Positions 27,601 through 36,081 of a stretch of 64,000 bases of DNA are shown here, piece by piece (position 1 is the first letter of the stretch; every line of letters begins with the position of its first letter). The translations under genes and the position numbers were made by a program. The stretch comes from Streptomyces sp. HD (GTDB lineage Bacteria; Actinomycetota; Actinomycetes; Streptomycetales; Streptomycetaceae). The stretch spans positions 1 through 64,000 of the forward strand of contig NZ_JAQMYP010000009.1 of the NCBI RefSeq assembly GCF_028369295.1. Reading direction: 5' to 3'. Below the pieces are notes generated by a model. That model saw only the letters and a program-made list of their open reading frames with translations, was not told where the DNA came from and ran no database searches.

Positions 27601-28338
27601 ATGGTTCCGCCTGTGCGCGTACTTCTGGTGGAAGACGACGAACCGGTCGCCGAGTCGCTCCGGCGAGGACTCCTGCGCTACGGCTTCGAGGTGGCATGGG
27701 TCAGCACGGGTGCCGCGGCGCTGAGCCATGACACCCCCTACGACGTCGTACTCCTCGATCTCGGGCTGCCCGACACCGACGGTCTCGACGTCTGCAAGGC
27801 GCTGCGCGAGCGCGGTGACGTGCCGATCATCGTGATCAGCGCCCGCAGCGACGAGACGGACCGGGTGGTCGGCCTGGAGCTCGGCGCCGACGACTACGTG
27901 TCCAAACCGTTCGGGGTCCGTGAGGTCATCGCCCGGATACGAGCCGTCATGCGCCGCATGCAGCCCCGTACGGCCGCTGCCGCCGAGGCCGCCGGCCCGG
28001 ACCGGTACGGAGACCGCCTCACCATCGACCGCAAGGCGGCCCGCGTCCGCCTGGACGGCGAGGAGGTGGGCCTCGCGCCCAAGGAGTACGACCTGCTGGC
28101 CTTCCTCACCGAGGAGCCCGGGGCACTGATGTCGCGCGAGCAGATCATGGAAGCGGTCTGGGACGCGAACTGGTTCGGTCCGACGAAGACACTGGACGTG
28201 CATGTGGCGGCGCTGCGGCGCAAGCTCGCCGGGGCGATCACCATCGAGGCGGTGCGCGGGGTCGGCTTCCGGCTGGAGATCGTCAGCGGTGACCGGGGCG
28301 AGGGCGACAAGGGCGACGGCGGTAGCGGCGCGTCATGA
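27601..28338 (+). CDS. OmpR-family response regulator
   Basis: 245 residues. The receiver holds acidic ED at 11-12, the phosphoacceptor D53 (VVLLDLGLPD) and VSKPF (about 101-105). The winged helix ends in TLDVHVAALRRKLAGAITIEAVRGVGFRLE. An Ala-rich linker joins them. No ribosome binding site precedes ATG 27601, and TTTAAA lies at 27584-27589, so a leaderless or near-leaderless transcript is possible; GTG 27613 is another start. The stop overlaps the sensor kinase start (ATGA). Confidence 0.92.
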   Translation: MVPPVRVLLVEDDEPVAESLRRGLLRYGFEVAWVSTGAAALSHDTPYDVVLLDLGLPDTDGLDVCKALRERGDVPIIVISARSDETDRVVGLELGADDYVSKPFGVREVIARIRAVMRRMQPRTAAAAEAAGPDRYGDRLTIDRKAARVRLDGEEVGLAPKEYDLLAFLTEEPGALMSREQIMEAVWDANWFGPTKTLDVHVAALRRKLAGAITIEAVRGVGFRLEIVSGDRGEGDKGDGGSGAS

Positions 28339-29720
28339 TCCGTCAGCTCATCCGCAGTTACGTCCTGCTCGTCGCGGTCGCGATCGCCCTGTTCACCGTG
28401 CCGGTGGCCTTCACGCTCACGGACCAGCTGCGTCAGGACACCGCGGACTCCGTCCTGCGTGAGGCCAACACCATGGCCCTGCTCCTCGGCAACGGCAACG
28501 CCCCGTCGTGCGCGGCGCTGAAGGAGATGGCCACGGCGTACGAAGGGCAGACGGACGGCAGGGTCGAGGTGACCCGGCGCTGCGACACGGACCTGCCGAG
28601 TCCGAAGCAGGATGCGGCCCTGGCCAAGGCCCTGGAGACGGGCGAGCCCACCACTGACTGGGGCTCGTCCTTCATCTGGGGGCCGGAGCTGATGATCACG
28701 GTGCCCGCCCGCGCGAGCGCGAAGGATCTCGACGGACGCAACAGGGGCCCGGTCGTCGGCGCCGTACGCATCGTGTACGAGACCGACGGCATGACCAGTC
28801 GGCTCTGGCAGATCTGGGGCTTCCGCGCCGGACTCGCGGTGGTCGTGCTCGCCGTGGCCGCTGTGATCGGCGCCGCGGTGGCCCGGCGTATCACCCGGCC
28901 GCTGCGCCAGCTCAACGACATGGCGAGCAAGTTCAGCGACGGGGATCTGACCGCCCGTTCCCCGGTGACGGGCCCGCCGGAGACCCAGACGCTGGCGCGC
29001 ACCCTCAACCAGGGCGCGGAACGCCTGGACACCCTGGTCGCGGCGCAGCGCATCTTCGTGGCGGACGCCTCGCATCAACTCCGTACCCCTCTCACCGCGT
29101 TGCGGCTGTCGCTGGACAACATCGCGGACGGCGTGGACGACGACTTCGTCAAGGAGGACGTGGAGCAGGCCACGGCCGAGGTCGTGCGGATGAGCCGGCT
29201 GGTGAACGGCCTGCTGGTGCTGGCGCGTGCGGAGGCCAAGGTGGCGGCCTCGGAGCCGCTCGCCCTGTGGGACATCGTGCGGGAGAGGCTGGACGTGTGG
29301 AGGCCGGCCGCCGACGAGCGCGGAGTCACCATCGCGCTCAGGGGGAATGCCGACGGCCGGCTGCTTGTGCTGGCCAGCCCCGGTCATCTGGACCAGGTGC
29401 TGGACAACGTGCTCTCGAACGCCCTGGAGGTGTCGCCGGACGGCGGCACGATCACCGTCCGGGTGGAGCCGAGGGGCGACGAGGTGGTGCTCTCGGTTCT
29501 GGACGAGGGGCCCGGTATGTCGGACGCCGAGAAGTCCCGGGCCTTCGACCGCTTCTGGCGCGGCCAGGGCCTGACCGGGAAGGCCGGTTCCGGGCTCGGC
29601 CTCGCCGTCGTCAAGCAGTTGGTGACCGACGACGGCGGGACCGTGGCCCTCGGGGACTCGCCCGAGGGCGGGCTGAAGGTGACGATCAGCCTTCGGGCAT
29701 CTTCGAGGAGTGGTGGTTGA
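28335..29720 (+). CDS. Membrane sensor histidine kinase
   Basis: 461 residues. Two membrane helices (about 8-28 and 166-186) enclose an extracytoplasmic sensor of about 135 residues with two Cys (PSCAAL, RRCDTD). HAMP is about 187-240. The H-box is ASHQLRTPLTALR with H247; the ATPase has DNVLSNALEVSPDG (N box), LDEGPGM (G1) and GSGLGLAVVKQL (G2). It should phosphorylate the coupled response regulator. The signal is unknown. Its last 35 bases overlap the 3' end of the gene on the other strand. Confidence 0.92.
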   Translation: MIRQLIRSYVLLVAVAIALFTVPVAFTLTDQLRQDTADSVLREANTMALLLGNGNAPSCAALKEMATAYEGQTDGRVEVTRRCDTDLPSPKQDAALAKALETGEPTTDWGSSFIWGPELMITVPARASAKDLDGRNRGPVVGAVRIVYETDGMTSRLWQIWGFRAGLAVVVLAVAAVIGAAVARRITRPLRQLNDMASKFSDGDLTARSPVTGPPETQTLARTLNQGAERLDTLVAAQRIFVADASHQLRTPLTALRLSLDNIADGVDDDFVKEDVEQATAEVVRMSRLVNGLLVLARAEAKVAASEPLALWDIVRERLDVWRPAADERGVTIALRGNADGRLLVLASPGHLDQVLDNVLSNALEVSPDGGTITVRVEPRGDEVVLSVLDEGPGMSDAEKSRAFDRFWRGQGLTGKAGSGLGLAVVKQLVTDDGGTVALGDSPEGGLKVTISLRASSRSGG

Positions 29721-30201
29721 CGATGAGCCACTCACCGTCCCGCTTCTCGTACTCGTAGGTGTAGCGGGCCTTGACGACGCTCTTCTCGCCGGTCTTGGGG
29801 TCGGTGAGCGTGAACTGGTAGACACCGGCGTCGAGCGCGGAGTTCCCGTCGAGGACGTTGACGTGCGACTCGATCTTCTTGCCGACCGGCTTGTTCGCCA
29901 GGAAGTGCTCGAAGTAGTCGACTATGGCGGCGCGGTCGGCGCGGACCTTGTTGGACACGGTCGGCAGCAGCACCGCGTCCTTCGCGTACAGGTCCGCGAC
30001 CGTCTCCGGGTCGCCGGTCTGCAGCGCCTTGTTCCAGTTGTCGAAGAACCCGGCGACCTGCTTCCCGGTCGGCCGCTTGCTCTCGCCCCACGAGGGGCCG
30101 GCGACAGCGGCACCGGCGGCGACGGTGCCGACGGTGACCACGGCGGTGGCGGTGACAATGGCTACGCGCTTGCGTATGGACTTACCGGCCCTACGAGTCA
30201 T
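29686..30201 (-). CDS. Exported NTF2-like (SgcJ/EcaC family) protein
   Basis: 171 residues from ATG 30201 behind GGAG. An N-terminal export signal (RRAGKSIRKRVAIVTATAVVTVGTVAAGAAVAG) is followed by a SnoaL/NTF2 fold: FFDNWNKALQTGDPETVADLYAKDAVLLPTVS and YTYEYEKRDGEWLIVNHHSS. The family includes small enzymes and ligand-binding proteins; no catalytic set can be assigned. Transcription converges on the sensor kinase gene with a 35-base overlap of coding ends. The 168 bases upstream show no clear promoter. Confidence 0.8.
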   Translation of the reverse strand: MTRRAGKSIRKRVAIVTATAVVTVGTVAAGAAVAGPSWGESKRPTGKQVAGFFDNWNKALQTGDPETVADLYAKDAVLLPTVSNKVRADRAAIVDYFEHFLANKPVGKKIESHVNVLDGNSALDAGVYQFTLTDPKTGEKSVVKARYTYEYEKRDGEWLIVNHHSSKMPEG

Positions 30202-30369
30202 TGCATCTCCAGAGGTGGTCTGGTGGGTTTGCCTCCCTCCGCGTCCTGTTGGGCGCTTGCCTCTGCGGTGGAAGTGACTCCAGATTCGCCGGACACCGGT
30301 TAGGGCCCGTGCAGCGCACGTACAGGCCCGGGACAGCACACTTCTAATTCACGCCGCGTATTAGGGCGA

Positions 30370-30561
30370 TCACACAGAGTCAGGACGCTTCCCACGCCCG
30401 CGCACCAGCTCCGCCCCGGCCCCGAGCGACACGACGCCCATGCCGGCCGCGGTCATGATGCCCTGGGAGCCGTCGACGACAAAGGGGGCGGCCGCGGCGA
30501 CGACTGCGTTGAAGAGGAAGAGGAACCACAGGACGGGGCGGGAGGACAGGAAGGCCTTCAT
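30370..30561 (-). CDS. Small two-helix membrane protein
   Basis: 63 residues: helix one FLFLFNAVVAAAAPFVV, helix two AAGMGVVSLGAGAELV, then a basic tail (RGRGKRPDSV). The start ATG lies behind GAAGGAAAC. Function unknown. It is divergent from the TauE-like gene. Confidence 0.6.
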   Translation of the reverse strand: MKAFLSSRPVLWFLFLFNAVVAAAAPFVVDGSQGIMTAAGMGVVSLGAGAELVRGRGKRPDSV

Positions 30562-30672
30562 GACGGTTTCCTTCGGGGTGGGGCCACGGTGGCGGCCGTT
30601 GACCTGGCGAGATCAACGATTCCGTTTCCGGGGGCGAGCGACGAGGGAGTGGTCTCCCGAAGGGGTGGTGTA

Positions 30673-31404
30673 GTGGGCTACACCGTGGCGAGCGAGGCAC
30701 TGCTGGCCGGCATCGTGCTGCTCGGCTCCTGCGTCCAGTGGCTGACCGGCATGGGCTTCGCCCTGGTCGCCGTACCCGCGCTGGTGCTGTTGCTCGGGCC
30801 GGCGCAGGGTGTCGTCCTCGCCAACTGCACGTGCGGCGCGATCAGCGTCGTGGGCCTGGCGAGCGGCTGGCGGCAGGTGCGGCCGGCCGCGATGCTGCCG
30901 CTGTGCGCCGCGGCGGCCTGCACGGTCCCGGCGGGCACCTGGACGACACGCCAACTCCCCGAACCGGTCCTGCTGTTGCTCATGGGCGGCCTGGTGACGA
31001 TCGCCGTACTCCTGGTCATGCGCGGCGCCCGGCTCCCCGCCCTGCGCGGCACCAAGGGCGCGGTCGCGGCCGGGGCGGTGGGCGGATTCATGAACTCCGC
31101 CGCCGGAGTGGGTGGCCCGCCGGTGTCCCTGTACGCGGTCAACGCCGGTTGGACGGTACGGGAGTTCGTGCCGAACGCGCAGTTCTACGGCGTGGTCGTC
31201 AACGTGTTCTCGTTGGCGGTCAACGGGGTGCCGGAACTGAGGGCGGGGCGGTGGGTGACGGTGGTCGCAGCGATGGTGACGGGTGGGCTGATCGGCGGGT
31301 GGCTCGCCGGACGCACCTCCGAACGGCGGGCGCGGCTGATGGTGTTGGGGCTGGCGCTGGCGGGTGGGGTGGTGACGGTGGGGAAGGGCCTGGTGGGCAT
31401 GTGA
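30673..31404 (+). CDS. TauE/SafE-family anion exporter
   Basis: 243 residues from GTG 30673 with AAGGGG 7-8 bases before. About eight membrane helices and the two family repeats are seen, e.g. GFMNSAAGVGGPPVSLYAVN and GMGFALVAVPALVLLLGP. The family moves sulfite, sulfonates or related organic anions out of the cell; the substrate is unknown. Confidence 0.82.
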   Translation: MGYTVASEALLAGIVLLGSCVQWLTGMGFALVAVPALVLLLGPAQGVVLANCTCGAISVVGLASGWRQVRPAAMLPLCAAAACTVPAGTWTTRQLPEPVLLLLMGGLVTIAVLLVMRGARLPALRGTKGAVAAGAVGGFMNSAAGVGGPPVSLYAVNAGWTVREFVPNAQFYGVVVNVFSLAVNGVPELRAGRWVTVVAAMVTGGLIGGWLAGRTSERRARLMVLGLALAGGVVTVGKGLVGM

Positions 31405-31410
31405 TCCCGC

Positions 31411-31909
31411 TCAGCCACCGTCGTCAGCCTGGTCCGCCTGGTCCGCCTGGTCCGCCCCGTCCGGCTCGTCCGGCTCCCCCGCCTTCCTGAGCAACTCGTC
31501 GAGCCGCTCCCGCGCCAACAGCCCCTGTGTGTCCACGCCGTCGTCCGGCACCGGACGCTTCCGCAGATACTCCTCGGTCACCCGGATCGCCCCGGCGAGA
31601 TCGCCCGCCGCCTCGCGGACCTCGCCGAGCGTCCACATGAGGTGGAGGGCCGCCTCACCGGTCTCGCCCCGGGCCCGTACGGCCTTCTCCAGCAGCCGCT
31701 CGATCTCGATGACCGCCGTCCTGGCGGAACGCCTGGGCTTCGCCCGGGCCAGGTGGAGCCTGCGGCGGCATTTGAAGCGCTTCCGGCGGAAGTGTCAGGG
31801 ACTTCTCCACCTGGTACGCGACCGCGCCGTCGCCGCTGAGCGCCTGCCGAATGGACCCGCCCGCGGCGACCGAGCGGTCCCCCGCCGCCTCCGCCGCCGC
31901 CCCGCTCAC
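31411..31909 (-). pseudogene. Internally deleted NLR-like gene (C)
   Basis: The GTG at 31909 overlaps the preceding stop (GTGA). The first frame gives the shared motif at residues 8-27 (AAGDRSVAAGGSIRQALSGD) and then SLTLPPEAL, which in NLR B precedes the NTPase. At about 31735-31760 it is replaced, in another frame, by a TPR end: IEIERLLEKAVRARGETGEA, LGEVREAAGDLAGAIRVTEE and LLARERLDELLRKAG. The whole NTPase and most TPRs, some 1.5 kb by comparison with B, are missing. Only a motif-bearing N-terminal peptide could be made. A (QAD)n tail comes from 9-bp DNA repeats. Confidence 0.65.
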
Positions 31910-32358
31910 GTGTCCCCCGTCGACACCGACCCGATGTCACCGCCGGCTGCGACGGACCGCTCCCCGGAGGCGGTCACCGGCCCGTTCGCCGGTCGAGATG
32001 GTGAGGCGGGCATCGTCGGAGGGGGTGCGGCAGAGGCCCCGTCCCCAGTCGCCACGGCCCCGATGCTGCCGCCCGCGGCGACCGAACGCGCACCACTCGC
32101 CGTCACGGAGCCGGAGGGCGTGGACGTCGGATCCGGCGCCGGTGTCGGCGTCGTTGTCGGCGGCGTCGGCGTCGGCGTCGGTCCAAGAAGCGCGTAAAGC
32201 GTCACCGCCAACCCGAGCAACCCCGCCGCTCCCCCGGCCACGCTCGCCCATGGATCCGCGGCGGCAACGTCCAGCGCGCCGCCCACGCCCAACCCCGCGG
32301 CCCCCGCCACGCAGAGCCCGATTCCCGTCCACACCAACGCCTTTGACCGAGTCGCCAT
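31906..32358 (-). CDS. Two-TM protein with two copies of the NLR motif
   Basis: 150 residues. Two membrane helices (about 8-33 and 37-58) lead into a Pro/Thr linker (TPTPTPPTTTPTPAP, about 60-82). Two copies of the 20-residue motif follow: residues 87-106 (ASGARSVAAGGSIGAVATGD) and 130-149 (ASGERSVAAGGDIGSVSTGD), the second at the very C-terminus. It shares the motif with the N-termini of the NLR-like proteins and is translationally coupled to the NLR C remnant. By analogy with NLR/effector pairs that share amyloid-type motifs, it may be a membrane effector recruited by motif templating. That role is inferred. Confidence 0.7.
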   Translation of the reverse strand: MATRSKALVWTGIGLCVAGAAGLGVGGALDVAAADPWASVAGGAAGLLGLAVTLYALLGPTPTPTPPTTTPTPAPDPTSTPSGSVTASGARSVAAGGSIGAVATGDGASAAPPPTMPASPSRPANGPVTASGERSVAAGGDIGSVSTGDT

Positions 32359-32385
32359 GCGTCCATCATGAAGGAGTTCGTGCGG

Positions 32386-32637
32386 TCAGGACCGCCGTAT
32401 GCGGGCAGTGCGCGGCACCGTGATGCGGGTGCCGAGGGCTCGGGCGTAGGTGCGCATGGTCTCCAGGTCGTCGATCTCGCCCCCCTCTATCTGCGAGATC
32501 CACGTCGGGAAGAAGTCCGCGGCGTCGGCGGCCTGCCCGCGCGTCAGGCCCTGTTCCTCGCGGGCCTCCCGCAGCCGGTGTCCGAGGGCGTACGCCTGCG
32601 GCGCGGACAGCGGGCCCCGAAGACCGCCGCGGATCAC
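32386..32637 (-). CDS. Small XRE-family helix-turn-helix protein
   Basis: 83 residues from GTG 32637, overlapping the SsgA-like stop by four bases. The HTH is ALGHRLREAREEQGLTRGQAADAADFFPTWISQIEGGEIDDL. Only a short basic tail follows, so it has no sensor domain. Coupling to the SsgA-like gene suggests the two act together or in fixed ratio. The next gene starts 27 bases on. Confidence 0.75.
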   Translation of the reverse strand: MIRGGLRGPLSAPQAYALGHRLREAREEQGLTRGQAADAADFFPTWISQIEGGEIDDLETMRTYARALGTRITVPRTARIRRS

Positions 32638-33050
32638 ACCCGCCCCCCGAACAGCGTGACGAGACCGTGGTCCAGTTCTGCGCCCACGGTCTCCTCGCCG
32701 GGGGCGATCACGGTGTAGGTGCGGGCCAGGAAGCGGTACAGGTCGGAGGTGGCGAACCGGAGCACTGCCGTGCCCACCGGGGAGTGGAACTCGACGTACG
32801 TGTGGGACGCCCCGCACGGCCGGACCCGCACACTCCCGAGCCCGGCGGGCGCGCACAGTCCCTCGCCCAGCAGGACACGGGCGAACGTCCAGGTCGTGAC
32901 CTCGCCGTCGAGCGTGACATGGGGCGGGAAGTCGAGGTGGACGGCCAGCGGGTCGGCGGAGGTGTAGCGGAGGGTCGCCGGTATCGCGATGTCCTGGTCC
33001 GCGGCGGTCACAAGATGGGCGCCGGTCGGCTGCTCCAGGGTGACGTGCAT
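32634..33050 (-). CDS. SsgA-like sporulation/cell-division protein (SALP)
   Basis: 138 residues, the usual SALP length. Family features: RYTSADPLAVHLDFPP, TWTFARVLLGEGL, GSVRVRP, VEFHSPVGTAVLRF and DLYRFLARTYTVIAPGEE. SALPs guide septum placement and spore-wall events in Streptomyces aerial hyphae. This one is not in a division cluster but in the NLR cassette, 92 bases behind NLR B and coupled to a small XRE gene. Confidence 0.88.
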   Translation of the reverse strand: MHVTLEQPTGAHLVTAADQDIAIPATLRYTSADPLAVHLDFPPHVTLDGEVTTWTFARVLLGEGLCAPAGLGSVRVRPCGASHTYVEFHSPVGTAVLRFATSDLYRFLARTYTVIAPGEETVGAELDHGLVTLFGGRV

Positions 33051-33142
33051 GGTCGGGCTCCGTTCGGGGGGCGGGGCACCGGTCGGGGGAACCGATCGGT
33101 GTGCCTGTGAGAGCGCCGTAGGGGGTCGAGCATTACGCCACT

Positions 33143-35308
33143 TCAGAAGCCTTCTTCTGTAACCCGCGTCACATCCGGCCCAGTAGTACGTGCCAGAACG
33201 GCGCTCAGGCGCTTGCGAACTGCCCTGGTGCTCGGCGAGTCGTCCAGGAGACGCTCGCTGTCCGCGAGGAGTACCGACGCGAGCTGCCGGGCCCGATCCG
33301 TCTCCCTCGCGCTCATCAGAACGTTCACGAGATTCACCCGCGCCGTGAACGTCCTTGTGTCCGCGTCACCCCAGCGCTGCCGGAGTTCGTCCACCAACTC
33401 CTGGGCGACGGCGACGGCACCCGCGACATCACCGACAGCCATCCGCGCGGCGGCCAGCTCCCACTTCATATGGGCGAGGGTCTCGTCCCCGGGGGTCAGC
33501 CTCTCGGCTGTTCCGGCCAGTGCCACCTCAATGGTTTCGACCGCCATCGCCCCGTCCTCCTCCGGACGCACCTCGGCCGATACCCGGAACAACGTGAAGA
33601 CCGGGACGAGCGCCTCCAGCACAACGGGATGTCCCGGACCCAGCACCCTCACGGCCAGCTCCAGCTGCTCCCCGAGCGCACGCAGCGTGGCACGCGGCGG
33701 ATCAGGCCTGTTCAACGCGGCACAGCACAGGCGGAGACGTGCCTGGATGGTGCTGGGGTGGTCAGGTCCCAGGACTCTCTCGCAGTCCACGGCCAACCGC
33801 ATGTACTCGGCCACGGCCCTGTCCCGCTCGCCCGCGTTCTCGCAGACGGAGGCGAGCGCCCGGCTCGCCGCGAGGCGGTGCACATGGTCCGGCCCGTACT
33901 TGCGCGCCACCAGAGCGACCGCCCGCTCGCCCAGGGCCAGGGCGCGTCCGAAGGCCGTCGTCGCCCCCAGGAAGGCGCTGGCCATCGCGAACAGCCGGGA
34001 AACATCCACCTCCTCGCTGTCGTCCCCCACGTGCGCCGCCAGCACCTCGGCATGGTCCGCGCACACCCGCCCCAGCCGCATCCCGTCCCGCGAGGTCTGC
34101 GCACGCGTCATGGCACGGTCGAGCAACTCCCCCGCCGTACGCCGCGCCTCCTCCACACCCCCCGCCGCACCCTCCGACGTCCGAGCCACCGCCTGCACCA
34201 GCCGGTGCACGGAGATCACATCCCCCCGCACCCTGATCATGCTGTGGGCCGACAGCCGCCGCAGTGCGTCCGTGACCGCCGGCGGATCGGCGAGGTCCGC
34301 CAGTAGTTCGCGGGGGATGCCCTCCGGCGCCCACCACGCCATGATCCGGAGGATCCGTTCCGCCAGCGGCGTGTCCGCCAGCCGGTCGAGGGTCATCCGC
34401 CAGACCCGGGCGACAGTCCGCTCGGTGTCCCCGCCCTCGGTCGTCGCCGCGAAGAGCCGTCCCGGGTAGGCCGCGAGCCACTCCAGATACGTCCGCGGCG
34501 TGATCTCGGCCTCCCGGCAGTACGCCGCCGCCTGGTCAACGGCGAGGGGCAGTCGGCCGAGTTCGGCGCACAGCTCCTCCACGCCGTCGGAGGGACCGTC
34601 GTAGATGCGCGTGAACAGCCGTACCGCTTCCGGGAGTTCGAGGAGGTCGAGGTCCAGCAGTCCGGCCATGCCTCGCCAACCGGCGCCGCTGTGCCGGGTG
34701 GTGATCAGGAAGCGGCCGTTGGGTGTCCGGTCCAGGAGCCAGTCGACGTCCGCCGGGTCCGAGACGTTGTCCAGGATCAGCAGCCAGCCCTCGTGGGCCG
34801 AGAGCCACTGCAGGGTCGCCTCGCGCAGGGCCTCCTCGGCGAGGGTGCCGACCAGCGTCGGGTGGAGTGCCCGGGCCAGTTCCGCCAGGCCCGCGTCCAG
34901 GTCCGGGCGGCTCTCGGCGGTGATCCACCAGACCGGGTTGAAGTCCGCCGCCCGGCGCCCCGCCCAGTGCGCGGCCAGTGTCGACTTGCCGATGCCGCCC
35001 AGGCCGTGCACCGCGTGCACGACCACGCCGCCCGCCTGCTCGAACGCCTCGTCCAGCAGGCGCAGTTCACGCTCCCGGCCGACGAACAGGCCTCCGGCGC
35101 GGTCCGGCAGATTCACCGTCCTCGGCACCTGCGCGGGCAGCGCCATGGCCAGCGCCAGCGCCTCCGGCGTCAGCGTGACCGCCGTCCCGACGAGCGTGGC
35201 CGTGGAGTTGTCCCCGGCCTGCGCCAGGCCGATCGAACCCGTCGCCGCGATCGAGCCGTCCCCCGACGCGGTCGCGCCGGGTCGCCACCCCTCGAACACG
35301 CCACTCAT
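33143..35308 (-). CDS. NLR-like NB-ARC/TPR protein B with N-terminal Gly/Ala motif
   Basis: 721 residues. Residues 14-33 are a divergent copy of the shared motif (ASGDGSIAATGSIGLAQAGD). Then come VTLTPEALALAMALP, LFVGRERELRLLDEAF (74-89), Walker A GLGGIGKST (102-110), Walker B WLLILDN (175-181), the arginine-bearing RFLITTRHSGAGW, and LSAHSMIRVRGDVISVHRLVQ. The C-terminal 330 residues are TPR helices. The same order occurs in NLR A. The following genes (SsgA-like, XRE, two-TM motif protein, NLR C remnant) are on the same strand with gaps of 92, -4, 27 and -4 bases. Confidence 0.88.
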   Translation of the reverse strand: MSGVFEGWRPGATASGDGSIAATGSIGLAQAGDNSTATLVGTAVTLTPEALALAMALPAQVPRTVNLPDRAGGLFVGRERELRLLDEAFEQAGGVVVHAVHGLGGIGKSTLAAHWAGRRAADFNPVWWITAESRPDLDAGLAELARALHPTLVGTLAEEALREATLQWLSAHEGWLLILDNVSDPADVDWLLDRTPNGRFLITTRHSGAGWRGMAGLLDLDLLELPEAVRLFTRIYDGPSDGVEELCAELGRLPLAVDQAAAYCREAEITPRTYLEWLAAYPGRLFAATTEGGDTERTVARVWRMTLDRLADTPLAERILRIMAWWAPEGIPRELLADLADPPAVTDALRRLSAHSMIRVRGDVISVHRLVQAVARTSEGAAGGVEEARRTAGELLDRAMTRAQTSRDGMRLGRVCADHAEVLAAHVGDDSEEVDVSRLFAMASAFLGATTAFGRALALGERAVALVARKYGPDHVHRLAASRALASVCENAGERDRAVAEYMRLAVDCERVLGPDHPSTIQARLRLCCAALNRPDPPRATLRALGEQLELAVRVLGPGHPVVLEALVPVFTLFRVSAEVRPEEDGAMAVETIEVALAGTAERLTPGDETLAHMKWELAAARMAVGDVAGAVAVAQELVDELRQRWGDADTRTFTARVNLVNVLMSARETDRARQLASVLLADSERLLDDSPSTRAVRKRLSAVLARTTGPDVTRVTEEGF

Positions 35309-35418
35309 GCCTCACATGGTGACGCACCGGACGGACAACTGTCAGGAAAGTGGAGGCTGTTGGACGGCTGTCGAAGCCCGGGACCATCGAGGACCCGGTC
35401 CTGGACCCCGAAGGGACG

Positions 35419-36081
35419 TCAGTTCGCCGGGCGCAGCCCCAGCTGCTCCCCGATCTCCTGCTCCATGACCTGGCCGGCCTCGAACTCCAGCGTCTCGTCG
35501 CCCATCACGCCCTGGTCCGTGTCCAGGCCGTCCAGTTCCTCCAACGGCTGGTTCAGCCGCACATGGGCCAGGACCGAGTGCAGCGCGCGCAGGGTCGCGG
35601 ACGCCGTCGAGCCCCAGTTGGAGAAGTAGGAGAACTGCCACCACCACAGAGCCTCGGCGGTGCGCCCGGCGCGGTAGTGGGCCATGCCGTGGCGCAGGTC
35701 GGTGATGACGTCGGCCAGGTCGTCGGAGATCCGGGCCGGGACGGGGGCCTTGCGGGGCTCGTAGGGGTCGAAGACCTCCGAGTAGACGTCCACCGGGTCC
35801 AGCAGGCGGGCGAGGTTCTCACGGAGCTCGTCGACGTCCCCCTCGGGGCCCAGGTCGGGCTCGTAGCGCTCCTCGGGAACGATGTCCTCGTGGGCGCCGA
35901 GGCGGCCTCCGGCCAGCAACAGTTGGGAGACCTCCAGCAGGAGGAAGGGCACCGTCGAGCCCGGCTCGTCGCCCTTCGCGACCTCCGTCACGGCGACCAG
36001 GAAACTCTCGATCTGGTCCGCGATCTGGACCACGAAGTCGTCCGGGTTCTGGCCGGTCGCGTGCAGCTTGGCGTCAGACAT
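35419..36081 (-). CDS. DUF5063 protein
   Basis: 220 residues, acidic, with no membrane segment. It has the helical DUF5063 layout ([59 protein letters not shown]). It follows recR with an 8-base overlap, an arrangement common in Streptomyces. The function is not known; linkage hints at a DNA-repair-related role. Confidence 0.85.
   Translation of the reverse strand: MSDAKLHATGQNPDDFVVQIADQIESFLVAVTEVAKGDEPGSTVPFLLLEVSQLLLAGGRLGAHEDIVPEERYEPDLGPEGDVDELRENLARLLDPVDVYSEVFDPYEPRKAPVPARISDDLADVITDLRHGMAHYRAGRTAEALWWWQFSYFSNWGSTASATLRALHSVLAHVRLNQPLEELDGLDTDQGVMGDETLEFEAGQVMEQEIGEQLGLRPAN

Noticed and set aside
31424-31480. CTGGTCCGC-type 9-bp repeats
   Set aside because: Short microsatellite giving the (QAD)n tail of the NLR remnant; no separate role seen.
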